Shown: piece after piece, positions 17,415 to 25,117 of the stretch | How the letters are laid out: every line of letters starts with the position of its first letter | Position numbering within the stretch: the first letter of the stretch is position 1 | Origin: CBFHSD01 sp965658375 | Lineage (GTDB): Bacteria > Bacteroidota > Bacteroidia > Flavobacteriales_G > Salibacteraceae | Direction: 5' to 3' | NCBI GenBank assembly: GCA_965658375.1 | Contig: CBFHSD010000012.1 | Coordinates: 1 to 60,590 of the forward strand | DNA length: 60,590 nucleotides | Translations under genes and position numbers: made by a program | The notes under the pieces: generated by a model | Told to the model about the DNA's origin: nothing | Seen by the model: the letters and a program-made list of their open reading frames with translations, nothing else | Databases searched by the model: none

Positions 17415-18341
17415 TTAGAATCGTGAACGACCTCTATAAACGGTTCTGATTCTGTATGACATGTATATGAAACCTGACATGTAAGCATCGTTTTTATGTG
17501 GAAGCGCTCTAGTCCCGTTGTCACTAAAACGTGAGTTGCCGAGCCTTTTGTCTGCCATTAAAGCAGCTGTTTCACCATAATTTTCTAATATTAAATCGTT
17601 ATTGTAGTAAGCAGGTCCACTTGCATCGTCTAAATAATCAGTTGTTGTGAATCTAAAACCGTATTCAGCTCCGATAGTTAATTGAGGATTTAAGCTGTAT
17701 TTTAATCCAATTCCAATAGGTATAACAGCTGTTACGGGCGAATAAGAAGATGGACCTCCTGGAATTCCTTGGCCTTCAGTATTCAATTTTCTAAGATTCA
17801 CCCATTCTCCGGTCATTTCTCCGTTCGCGTCCATGATTTCCCCTTTTGAGCTAAAAAAACCTACGCCAACTCCAGCAAACATATAACCCGATAATTGATC
17901 TAGGTTATTGCCTCCAACTTTTCTATACCCGTAACGAGAACCAATGTTCTCTTGAAGGAAGTAAAATTCCCCTTGAACGGATAATTCTGAAACAAAGCCT
18001 TTAAAGTTCAAGTTTCTGTTCAATCTTCCTTCATTACCTGAAAAAGCGTCATCCCCTTCAATAAAATTCAATGAAAGATTTGTTCTAACCGCAAACCTTT
18101 CTGCTAAACGATATTTATAGGCAAACATGAACGAAGGTCTAGTCCCGTTGAATTGAAAGTCAGAAAAAGTTCCGCTGGCTCCATCTGCTACGGATGCACC
18201 TCCCAAGTCTCCTTGGTATAGGGAAGCTCCTAATCCAAAATAAACTTCTGCTCTGTAACTTCTCCAGCGCTGTGCATTTGCTTCTGTAGCAAATAAGATT
18301 GTCAATAAGGCCAATCCGGTTAGGTATAATGATCTTCTCAT
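17415..18341 (-). CDS. Second DUF6089/PorG-like outer membrane protein
   Basis: A 308-residue relative of the next gene. It has a signal peptide (cleavage near ANAQR), then AEVYFGLGASLYQGDLGGAS, a central barrel-like region with KYRLAERFAVRTNLSLNFIEGDD, and TTDYLDDASGPAYYNNDL, matching the TDYLDD motif of its neighbour. It ends in a strand finishing RSRF, which looks like a normal outer membrane beta-signal. The ATG at 18341 is chosen because a promoter (TTG-N19-TATATTTG) lies 18 nt upstream; an ATG at 18362 would overlap that box. The tandem pair suggests duplication and possible division of roles in T9SS or barrel assembly (inference). Confidence 0.82.
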   Translation of the reverse strand: MRRSLYLTGLALLTILFATEANAQRWRSYRAEVYFGLGASLYQGDLGGASVADGASGTFSDFQFNGTRPSFMFAYKYRLAERFAVRTNLSLNFIEGDDAFSGNEGRLNRNLNFKGFVSELSVQGEFYFLQENIGSRYGYRKVGGNNLDQLSGYMFAGVGVGFFSSKGEIMDANGEMTGEWVNLRKLNTEGQGIPGGPSSYSPVTAVIPIGIGLKYSLNPQLTIGAEYGFRFTTTDYLDDASGPAYYNNDLILENYGETAALMADKRLGNSRFSDNGTRALPHKNDAYMSGFIYMSYRIRTVYRGRSRF

Positions 18342-18359
18342 AAGAGGTAGGATTTGGTG

Positions 18360-18389
18360 CAAATATAGCTTTATATATTTTTTTCACAA
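18360..18389 (-). promoter_or_regulatory. Bacteroidota-type promoter of the second porG-like gene
   Basis: On the minus strand TTG (18389-18387), 19 nt, TATATTTG (18367-18360), then CACC. The match to the published consensus spacing is exact and the ATG is 18 nt downstream. Confidence 0.65.
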
Positions 18390-18454
18390 TGAATGCAATT
18401 GTTTTAAAAATTAATTCATTTGGTTGAATTTGAATTATATAACTAGCTTGTAAA

Positions 18455-19333
18455 TTAATTTCTTTTGTCCAAACCCCAATGGAGCTTTTGTCTGAGTGTT
18501 GTTAGAAAACTATCATCATCAAATCTAATGATTTTCGTGGTTTGAAAGTGCTTAGAGATTTTAAGTTCGTACTCCGTGTGTATTGATTCAGTCTTAGAAT
18601 CTAAGGTTGCTAAAAACTCATTGTTTCTTCCTTCCACCTTAAGTTTGATAATGGAAGAATCTGGAATCACAAAAGGGCGAATGTTTAGATTGTGAGGGGC
18701 AATAGGAGTTATCACTAAATTGTTCGAACCTGGCGCTATAATAGGTCCTCCGCAGCTTAAAGAGTAAGCTGTAGAGCCTGTTGGTGTGCTGATGATCAAT
18801 CCATCTGCCCAATAAGATGCTAAATACTCATCATCCACATATGTGTGAATAATAATCATGCTTGAACTGTCATTTTTGTGAATGGTGAAATCATTAAGCC
18901 CGAAATTTCCAACTTCAAATAGTTGAGGCTTAGATGCAACAGTTAGGCCAATGCGATCTTCTAGGAAGTATTTTCCTTTAAGAATATTTTCAACTGCGCT
19001 TAACACTTCACTGATGGTTAAGCGAGCTAAAAAACCAAGCCTTCCTATATTTACGGGGAGAATTGGGATCCCACTGTTTAAACCGAGCCTTGCTGTTGCT
19101 AGAAAGGTTCCATCTCCACCTAAGCTCACCAAATAGTCAACATGTTCCAAATCATCTCCCGATTTGAATGGGGTGACGCTTTTTGGGATGGTGATGAAAT
19201 TGGTAAGATTCGAATAAAATTCGGTTTCAATGAAAATAGCGATTGGCAACTCGGAAAGAGAGTTGAGCATTTCTCCAATTTCGGTAACAAAGGAAGAATT
19301 GTAGCTTTTTGAATAAATCAGAAAAGTCTTCAT
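18455..19333 (-). CDS. nadK: NAD kinase
   Basis: A 292-residue NAD kinase that phosphorylates NAD+ to NADP+. The diagnostic LVSLGGDGTFLATARL is near residue 70. Further family marks are PVNIGRLGFLA, ADGLIISTPTGSTAYSLSCGGPI and the C-terminal PIAPHNLNIRPFVIPDSS. It starts 3 nt after the stop of the single-POTRA Omp85 gene, so the two are probably translated together. The following 90 bp to the porG-like gene carry a promoter on the same strand. Confidence 0.96.
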   Translation of the reverse strand: MKTFLIYSKSYNSSFVTEIGEMLNSLSELPIAIFIETEFYSNLTNFITIPKSVTPFKSGDDLEHVDYLVSLGGDGTFLATARLGLNSGIPILPVNIGRLGFLARLTISEVLSAVENILKGKYFLEDRIGLTVASKPQLFEVGNFGLNDFTIHKNDSSSMIIIHTYVDDEYLASYWADGLIISTPTGSTAYSLSCGGPIIAPGSNNLVITPIAPHNLNIRPFVIPDSSIIKLKVEGRNNEFLATLDSKTESIHTEYELKISKHFQTTKIIRFDDDSFLTTLRQKLHWGLDKRN

Positions 19334-19335
19334 GC

Positions 19336-20715
19336 TTAAATTGCTTTTGTAAAATGAAGATAGACTCCATTTTCTCCTTCAAAATTACGTGTTGTTTCTA
19401 TGCGAAACACCAAGTCATAGGTCGAAATAAAATCAAGTCCAATACCGTAACCACCTATGAGTTTGTTTGAAAGAGGATTCAACTCTGCATACAACGCATC
19501 ATCAGCTCTTCCCAGATCTAGAAAAACGTTCATGTAACTAGCCAAGAAGAATTTCTGTAAACCAGCATGGTTCACTAGGTTAATGTTGATGTTCTTCTTT
19601 TTGAGGATGTTAAATTTTAAGTTGCTTTGGAAAAGGTAATAACTCTGAGCATCCATCACGTAATACTCGTATCCACGGGTGAAAAAGGTGTAACCCAAAC
19701 CTTCTTGCAAAGCATAGGGGGGATAGTCAAGGAAATTCCACTTTGCTTTAATACCGCTGCTCCAATAAAACCGGTGTTTAAGTGGTATATGAATGTCTGC
19801 TCTAAGACTTGATTCTAATAAGTTCAAGTTTTCATTTTGTAGAAGACCTAAACCCGTTTTTTTCAAACCTACTTGAATCGTGTGTCCTTTCAATGGATAG
19901 GCAACGTTGTCTCTCCGTTCATGTTTAAATTGATAGCTCATATAGAAGAAATTCGTGCTTGTTTGATTGTTTTTAAGGTAATCTTCTGAATAATAGGCGA
20001 TAGAATCTTCGATAGTGATGTTGTTGTATTCAGTCCTTAAAATGTGAGTGTTATTCAGTGAGCTTCGGTGGTGAATACCGAAATGTGCCTCAATCCATTC
20101 TCTACCATTCTTTCCAATTTCTGAACTGTAGAATAGCTGTTTGTTGTCAATACTGCCGTAAACTACTTCTCTATTCGTCTTGTAACCTGCTCCAATGCTT
20201 GCTCCAGTTCGACCATTCTTAGAGAGGTAAGGTGTGAAATAGGAGAACCCAAGCTCTTGCTCAAAGCCTACTTGGCCTTTGAACCTAATGGTTTCATTAC
20301 GACCTCTAAAATTTTTGAGCTCTAGGAAAACCCCGAAACTAAGGTGATTGAAGTTTTTGTCTTTCCACCAATTGTTGAAGTTTCTATCGGCATTTTCTAG
20401 AGTAAAAGTGGGCCAAAAATACCAGCGCTCAATGACGCTGATGATTATTACTGAAGCAGAATCTTTTATTTCTATAAAATTGAAGAGCCTTGTGTTCTGG
20501 AGGTTTGCAATTGACTTGGGTTTGTGTGTTTTTTCAAAGTCAGTTCTGCTTATGCGATCTCCAATTTTAAAAGTGAGTTCTTTTTCAATAATGAAATTTT
20601 TTGTCTTCAGATTTCCATTGATCTGAATAGAACTGATAGCCATAGAATCCTGGCCATTGGCAAAGGTTCCCAAGCACAGCGCGAACACGAAAAAAAGGGT
20701 TTTAAGGCTATTCAA
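19336..20715 (-). CDS. Omp85-family outer membrane protein with one POTRA domain
   Basis: A 459-residue outer membrane protein with a signal peptide (1-21, cleavage near ANGQ). One POTRA domain lies at about 25-95 (SMAISSIQINGNLKTKNFIIEKELTFKIGDRI). A BamA/TamA-like barrel follows (HERRDNVAYPLKGHTIQVGL; GLGYTFFTRGYEYYVMDAQSYYL; KLIGGYGIGLDFISTYDLVFRIE). FTRGYEYYV stands at the place of the lid-loop RGF/Y motif of Omp85 proteins. It is much shorter than BamA. The start is TTG at 20715, 3 nt after the CBS gene; the next candidate would destroy the signal peptide. Substrate unknown. Confidence 0.8.
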   Translation of the reverse strand: MNSLKTLFFVFALCLGTFANGQDSMAISSIQINGNLKTKNFIIEKELTFKIGDRISRTDFEKTHKPKSIANLQNTRLFNFIEIKDSASVIIISVIERWYFWPTFTLENADRNFNNWWKDKNFNHLSFGVFLELKNFRGRNETIRFKGQVGFEQELGFSYFTPYLSKNGRTGASIGAGYKTNREVVYGSIDNKQLFYSSEIGKNGREWIEAHFGIHHRSSLNNTHILRTEYNNITIEDSIAYYSEDYLKNNQTSTNFFYMSYQFKHERRDNVAYPLKGHTIQVGLKKTGLGLLQNENLNLLESSLRADIHIPLKHRFYWSSGIKAKWNFLDYPPYALQEGLGYTFFTRGYEYYVMDAQSYYLFQSNLKFNILKKKNININLVNHAGLQKFFLASYMNVFLDLGRADDALYAELNPLSNKLIGGYGIGLDFISTYDLVFRIETTRNFEGENGVYLHFTKAI

Positions 20716-20718
20716 GTG

Positions 20719-21384
20719 CTAGATATTCATGAAATTCATGAGGTTATCAAAGTTGCTTTTCAATTGATCTGAACTGTCTTCTTGATGATAGCTCGCAACG
20801 ATGGTATATTGGTAGCGTTCGAATGAGCTAATGATATGACTCAAATTTGAACGGTTTATCTTTATTGTGACCCTCACTTTTTTTGAATCTGGCGCACCTG
20901 TTAGGTACATACCCGTAATTCTGCCGTTATCACTTTCTACAATTTGGGCAATTTGAGCAAGGGAGTAATCAAGAATACTCATTTCTAGTTCAAGCAATCC
21001 ACCTTTGTCATTTGACATTGGTAAGGCTCCAGTAATTGAAACCAATTTTTCACTGGAGGTAGATCCTAGATAAAAACCTTTTTCATCAATTACGGCTAAT
21101 GCAGAACGATTCCATTCATTCATTTTCTTAAATACCTCAAGGAGGTGAATGGTTTCAGTAACATGAAATTGATTGAGTTTGGTAGTGCAAGCCTTTATTT
21201 CTTGCTCCCAGTCAGATTCATCAAAAAGCAATTCTTCTGTAAGTACACCAAGGTATTTCCCATTTTCATTTACAATTGGGAGTTCACTCACTTTAAACTC
21301 ATCCATTAACAGGCTGGCTTGATGCAATGAATCTGTAAACTCAATACTGGGCATGTCACTTACTATGGCTTCTCGTGCTATCAT
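20719..21384 (-). CDS. CBS-domain-pair protein with ACT-like C-terminus
   Basis: A 221-residue cytoplasmic protein. Two CBS motifs are visible at about 1-58 (SLHQASLLMDEFKVSELPIVNENGKYLGVLTEE) and 65-125 (LEVFKKMNEWNRSALAVIDEKGFYLGSTSSEKL). The last about 80 residues (LAQIAQIVESDNGRITGMYL, VRVTIKINRSNLSHIISSFERYQYTIVASY) resemble an ACT or AcuB-type regulatory domain. CBS pairs bind adenine nucleotides. It opens the operon with the Omp85 protein and nadK, so it may sense nucleotide state in that context (inference). It is divergent from pdxJ. Confidence 0.8.
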   Translation of the reverse strand: MIAREAIVSDMPSIEFTDSLHQASLLMDEFKVSELPIVNENGKYLGVLTEELLFDESDWEQEIKACTTKLNQFHVTETIHLLEVFKKMNEWNRSALAVIDEKGFYLGSTSSEKLVSITGALPMSNDKGGLLELEMSILDYSLAQIAQIVESDNGRITGMYLTGAPDSKKVRVTIKINRSNLSHIISSFERYQYTIVASYHQEDSSDQLKSNFDNLMNFMNI

Positions 21385-21399
21385 GAGGGTTTAAACATT

Positions 21400-21407
21400 T
21401 AACTTTG
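21400..21407 (+). promoter_or_regulatory. -7 box of pdxJ
   Basis: TAACTTTG followed by CAA, 24 nt before the pdxJ ATG at 21432, in the 47-bp divergent gap. No clear -33 TTG. Confidence 0.45.
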
Positions 21408-21431
21408 CAATTCATGCCAAATGTAAACGGA

Positions 21432-22148
21432 ATGACTCGATTAAGTGTAAATATCAACAAGGTAGCAACCATTAGAAATGCTAGAGGTGGAAATGTTCCA
21501 AATCTCGTGAATGTAGCAACAGATTGTGAGCGATTTGGAGCGCAGGGAATTACGGTGCATCCAAGACCAGATGAGCGTCATATTCGCTATCAAGATGTAC
21601 GTGATTTGAAACGGGTGGTAACCACCGAATTCAATATAGAAGGCTATCCCAATCAATCGTTTCTCGATTTGGTTTTGGAAGTGATGCCTGAGCAAGTAAC
21701 CCTGGTTCCAGATCCTCCTAATGTACTGACTTCAAATGCAGGGTGGGATACGGTAACGAATCATGATTTACTCCAAGAAGTGATCTCGGTTTTCAGTGAA
21801 AAAGGGATTCGAACGTCAATTTTTATTGAAAATGATAGAGCTCTTATTGAAGGTGCAAAGAAGGTTGGAGCAGATAGAGTAGAATTGTACACAGAGGCAT
21901 TCGCTTCTAACTACAATTCAAATAAGGCTTCGGCCGTTGAGCCTTACAGTAAATCAGCTGAATTTGCAGCTCAAATAGGTTTAGGAGTGAATGCAGGACA
22001 TGATTTGAACCTCGATAACTTAGCTTTCTTCGCTGATAAAGTAAAGCCACTGCAAGAGGTTTCTATTGGTCATGCATTGATTTCTGACGCGCTGTATTTA
22101 GGCCTCGAAAAAACGATTTCTGAATACCTCAAAAGGCTTCAAGCATGA
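21432..22148 (+). CDS. pdxJ: Pyridoxine 5'-phosphate synthase
   Basis: A 238-residue TIM-barrel enzyme that condenses 1-deoxy-xylulose 5-phosphate with 3-amino-2-oxopropyl phosphate to pyridoxine 5'-phosphate. Signatures are LSVNINKVATIRNARGG, GITVHPRPDERHI, VTLVPDPPN, VELYTEAFA and GVNAGHDLNLDNL, in correct order. The ATG at 21432 matches the usual N-terminus; an in-frame codon at 21405 would place the start inside the promoter. The stop overlaps the downstream hydrolase start (ATGA). Confidence 0.96.
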   Translation: MTRLSVNINKVATIRNARGGNVPNLVNVATDCERFGAQGITVHPRPDERHIRYQDVRDLKRVVTTEFNIEGYPNQSFLDLVLEVMPEQVTLVPDPPNVLTSNAGWDTVTNHDLLQEVISVFSEKGIRTSIFIENDRALIEGAKKVGADRVELYTEAFASNYNSNKASAVEPYSKSAEFAAQIGLGVNAGHDLNLDNLAFFADKVKPLQEVSIGHALISDALYLGLEKTISEYLKRLQA

Positions 22149-22912
22149 TTTTGAATCACAAACGAATGGGCGAGGGGAATCCTTTAATCATTCTTCATGG
22201 TCTTTTTGGAATGCTAGACAATTGGCAAGCCTTGGCGAACCGCTTTAGCGAAAACTTTGAAGTGATTCTCGTTGATCAAAGAAATCACGGTCGTTCACCA
22301 CATCATGCAGTTCACACCTATGAAGCCATGTCTGATGATTTAGAAGAACTGATTCATGAACTGGACCTGGAAGATCCGATTTTGCTTGGACATAGCATGG
22401 GAGGGAAAACTGTAATGATGTTTGCGCAGCGCTTTCCAGAAATTTCTTCTAAAATTATCGTTGCGGATATTGCTCCAAGAGCCTATGAAATTCATCATGA
22501 CTTAATTGTGAAAGGATTAAAATCGGTTCCTGTAGGAAAATTGGGAAAACGCACAGATGCTGCCCCTTATTTGCGCGAGTATATTGGTGAAGAAGGAGTT
22601 ATTCAGTTTTTAATGAAGAGTCTTTATTGGAAAGAACCGAAAAACTTGCAATTCAGGTTCAATCTTGAAGCTTTAAGCGCAAGTTTATCAGAAATTGGCG
22701 AAGCTATTTATAGAGGACCTTATAATGGTAGTGCTTTGTTTATTGATGGTGAGAAATCCAATTATGTTTCTCAAGAAGATAGAGAAGACATCGCTTTGTA
22801 CTTTCCCAATGCTTCGTTCAAAACCATTCCCAATGCTGGTCATTGGCTGCATGCTGAACAACCAGAATTGTTTTACCAAGCCATCATGGAATTCGCTGGT
22901 GACAAAGACTAA
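22145..22912 (+). CDS. Alpha/beta-hydrolase (YbfF-like esterase)
   Basis: A 255-residue serine hydrolase. The fold is shown by PLIILHGLFGMLDNWQALAN (oxyanion loop), VDQRNHGRSPH, the nucleophile elbow LLGHSMGGKT, and the late His in NAGHWLHAEQPELF. The HGLFG and DQRNHG strings are close to those of YbfF-type acyl-CoA/short-ester esterases, but the true substrate is unknown. It overlaps pdxJ by 4 bp and is co-transcribed with it; a link to vitamin B6 metabolism is only positional. It converges on the NHL lipoprotein gene, whose stop is the next base. Confidence 0.9.
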   Translation: MILNHKRMGEGNPLIILHGLFGMLDNWQALANRFSENFEVILVDQRNHGRSPHHAVHTYEAMSDDLEELIHELDLEDPILLGHSMGGKTVMMFAQRFPEISSKIIVADIAPRAYEIHHDLIVKGLKSVPVGKLGKRTDAAPYLREYIGEEGVIQFLMKSLYWKEPKNLQFRFNLEALSASLSEIGEAIYRGPYNGSALFIDGEKSNYVSQEDREDIALYFPNASFKTIPNAGHWLHAEQPELFYQAIMEFAGDKD

Positions 22913-24112
22913 TTAGTCAAAGTCACGAGTGAGTTTGAAACGCAAAATCCTGCCGTTGCCCGCATCGGCAACGAAAACTATTTCTTCTGCATATGCCACA
23001 CCCATAGGTTGGTTGAACTGAGAAACATCTTGACCGGTTCCACCAAAAGAAACATTGATGTATTTCGGGTCTGGAGAAGAAGGTGGAGGTTGAATTCCCT
23101 CAATACCGGAAAAAGTGAATTGATACAAAGAGTCTTTTTCACTATCCACCACAAAAATATTGTTACTTCCATCTCCAGTAATTGCAATATCTGCTGGGTT
23201 TAAAAATTTATTAGGATCTGAAATGTAACTATCTGCTTTTTCTGGATCCTGTTCTGCAGGAGGTGATGGTTCGTAGCTAACACCAAAATCAGTTTCAAGA
23301 TTGAGTATTTGCCTTAATCTAAAAGGGTTGTCTGCATCAGTATCAAAAGACCCATAAAGAAAATTTTTAGAATTAGAAGCGGAGATTTGTGGCGGTTGAG
23401 CGTAACTTGTAATGGCTACTGGGGTTCTGAAGAAATTGTTCACGTTTCCACCAGAAGTGGTAATGGTAATTGGTGTGGTGTATTCGTCTGTGTCAGAGAA
23501 TAAAAGAACAGCATTGTCTGGTCCGCCAAATTGATTGGTAGCATTGCTTATTCCGGTTCTAGATACATAATACTGGTTGTCTGCAAGCACAGCTATGTTG
23601 TGAAACCTCACTTCAGCATCTTTTGACGAAAAACTATTTTTAAAATAAAAGGGATGAACTATTGTGTTGGTAATTTTACCATACTGCAACCCAAATAGGC
23701 CAATAGGGCTTACTTGAGATATTCTGTAAATACAAGTCAATTCATAATTGAATCCTGCAACAATGGTGTCTTTAGTGCCAACTGCCAAAAGATCTAAATC
23801 GCGTGTTTGAGATACGCTTGTTACACCGGGAACAGACATTCGAGCAAGCTCTCTTCCCGAGTAATCGAGGGAAATGATTTCTTCGGTTCCGTTGTCAACC
23901 ACATAGATCAACTCATCAAAACCAGCGCTTACATCTGTAGGGAAAACAAATTGGTCTAGCACTGGTGCTATGGGTACGTAGGCCGTTAGTCGATCGGAAT
24001 ATTCTGGAATTTCGATGAAGTCCAAATCTGTTTTTTCTCCAAAAAAGTTTTCGCAAGAACTAAGAGCTAGCGCAGCAAAAACAATGGATATATAAAGTGT
24101 GATTTTATTCAC
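22913..24112 (-). CDS. NHL/six-bladed-propeller lipoprotein
   Basis: A 399-residue predicted lipoprotein. I place the start at the GTG at 24112, which overlaps the stop of the upstream PorV-like gene (GTGAATAA) and gives a good signal peptide with lipobox ALSSC (Cys20). Longer starts would extend into the upstream gene. The rest is a beta-propeller with NHL-type units, for example FLNPADIAITGDGSNNIFVVDS and FNQPMGVAYAEEIVFVADAGNGRILRF near the C-terminus. Propellers of this type bind proteins or glycans. It is the last gene of the surface cluster. Confidence 0.82.
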   Translation of the reverse strand: MNKITLYISIVFAALALSSCENFFGEKTDLDFIEIPEYSDRLTAYVPIAPVLDQFVFPTDVSAGFDELIYVVDNGTEEIISLDYSGRELARMSVPGVTSVSQTRDLDLLAVGTKDTIVAGFNYELTCIYRISQVSPIGLFGLQYGKITNTIVHPFYFKNSFSSKDAEVRFHNIAVLADNQYYVSRTGISNATNQFGGPDNAVLLFSDTDEYTTPITITTSGGNVNNFFRTPVAITSYAQPPQISASNSKNFLYGSFDTDADNPFRLRQILNLETDFGVSYEPSPPAEQDPEKADSYISDPNKFLNPADIAITGDGSNNIFVVDSEKDSLYQFTFSGIEGIQPPPSSPDPKYINVSFGGTGQDVSQFNQPMGVAYAEEIVFVADAGNGRILRFKLTRDFD

Positions 24113-25115
24113 GGCTTTCCTTTTTTGTAAATGTAAATGAGAGTCCAACGCTATGTACAAAGCCCATGTAGTTGGTTGGAACAGCAGCATAATCTAACAT
24201 GAGTGGGTGGGCTCCAGCCATCATTCTAAAGCCAAAACCGAAGGTGGGTAAGCTTTGCCCCTCTACGTTGAGCTTGTATCCTGCTCTACCAAAGAAAATT
24301 TCTTTGTAGCGGTATTCCATTCCTAAGCGGAAATTCTCTGCGTTGTCACTTGGGTGTTGCAATTCAAATGCGAAGATCAATCTGTGTGGATCTGTGTTCA
24401 ATACATCAAGTGTGGTTCCTAATCTAAAAATAGTTGGAGCACCATAATTCTCTAATGCTTGTCCTGAAGAGGTTCTGTTAAATGGAGATTCTACATAGTC
24501 TCCATTGAGACTGCTGTTGCCTCCAAAGTTTTGAACCATTGCAGCAAATGCTAGATTTTTCCAATCTGTTTGATAGAAGAAAGCTAAATCGGCAACCACT
24601 GCATTTGCATGGTATTCAGCCAAGTCTTCTCGGATGTACTTAAGGTTCACGCCAAGCTTAAACATGTCGCTGAGTTCTTTGGAGTACCCTAAGCCAATGG
24701 CGTAGTTGGTAGCTTGTATGGTTTGGCCAGTTCCTAAGGGCTGAAATTCTGTTCTTACATCCATTTCACCGCTACTGAAATAATCTAAGCTTACACCAAA
24801 GGCACCTACATTTTTGGTGGGTATAATACCAGAAAGCCATGCCTGTTGGGTGCCCGTTCCATTTTGTTGGGTAGATAGAGATACATTCCAAGTATCCATA
24901 TGAGCCATTAGAGCAGGGTTTACATATTGTGCGTAACCATCTCCTGGCATAGCTACACTTGCCCCACCAAGAGCATTTGAGCTCGGGCTCACGTCAATCT
25001 TCAAAAATGAAAGCGCTGCATTTCCTGCTCTTTGGCCTCCTAAATTAGGGAGCACTTGAGCAAAGCCACTGTGGCAAAATGCAATGAATATAATGCTATG
25101 TACTATTCTTTTCAT
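24105..25115 (-). CDS. PorV/PorQ-family outer membrane protein
   Basis: A 336-residue outer membrane barrel with a signal peptide (1-19, GFAQ). The N-terminal QRAGNAALSFLKIDVSPSSNALGGASVAMPGD is typical of the PorV/PorQ family (FadL-like barrels of T9SS), followed by NPALMAHM, IGLGYSKELSDMFKLGVNLKYIREDLAEYHANAVVADLAFFY and a final GFVHSVGLSFTF. PorV carries T9SS cargo from the translocon to the attachment complex, and PorQ-like paralogues exist. Its place among T9SS cargo genes supports a dedicated shuttle (inference). It lies 3 nt behind the TonB receptor gene. Confidence 0.87.
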   Translation of the reverse strand: MKRIVHSIIFIAFCHSGFAQVLPNLGGQRAGNAALSFLKIDVSPSSNALGGASVAMPGDGYAQYVNPALMAHMDTWNVSLSTQQNGTGTQQAWLSGIIPTKNVGAFGVSLDYFSSGEMDVRTEFQPLGTGQTIQATNYAIGLGYSKELSDMFKLGVNLKYIREDLAEYHANAVVADLAFFYQTDWKNLAFAAMVQNFGGNSSLNGDYVESPFNRTSSGQALENYGAPTIFRLGTTLDVLNTDPHRLIFAFELQHPSDNAENFRLGMEYRYKEIFFGRAGYKLNVEGQSLPTFGFGFRMMAGAHPLMLDYAAVPTNYMGFVHSVGLSFTFTKKESRE

Positions 25116-25117
25116 TC

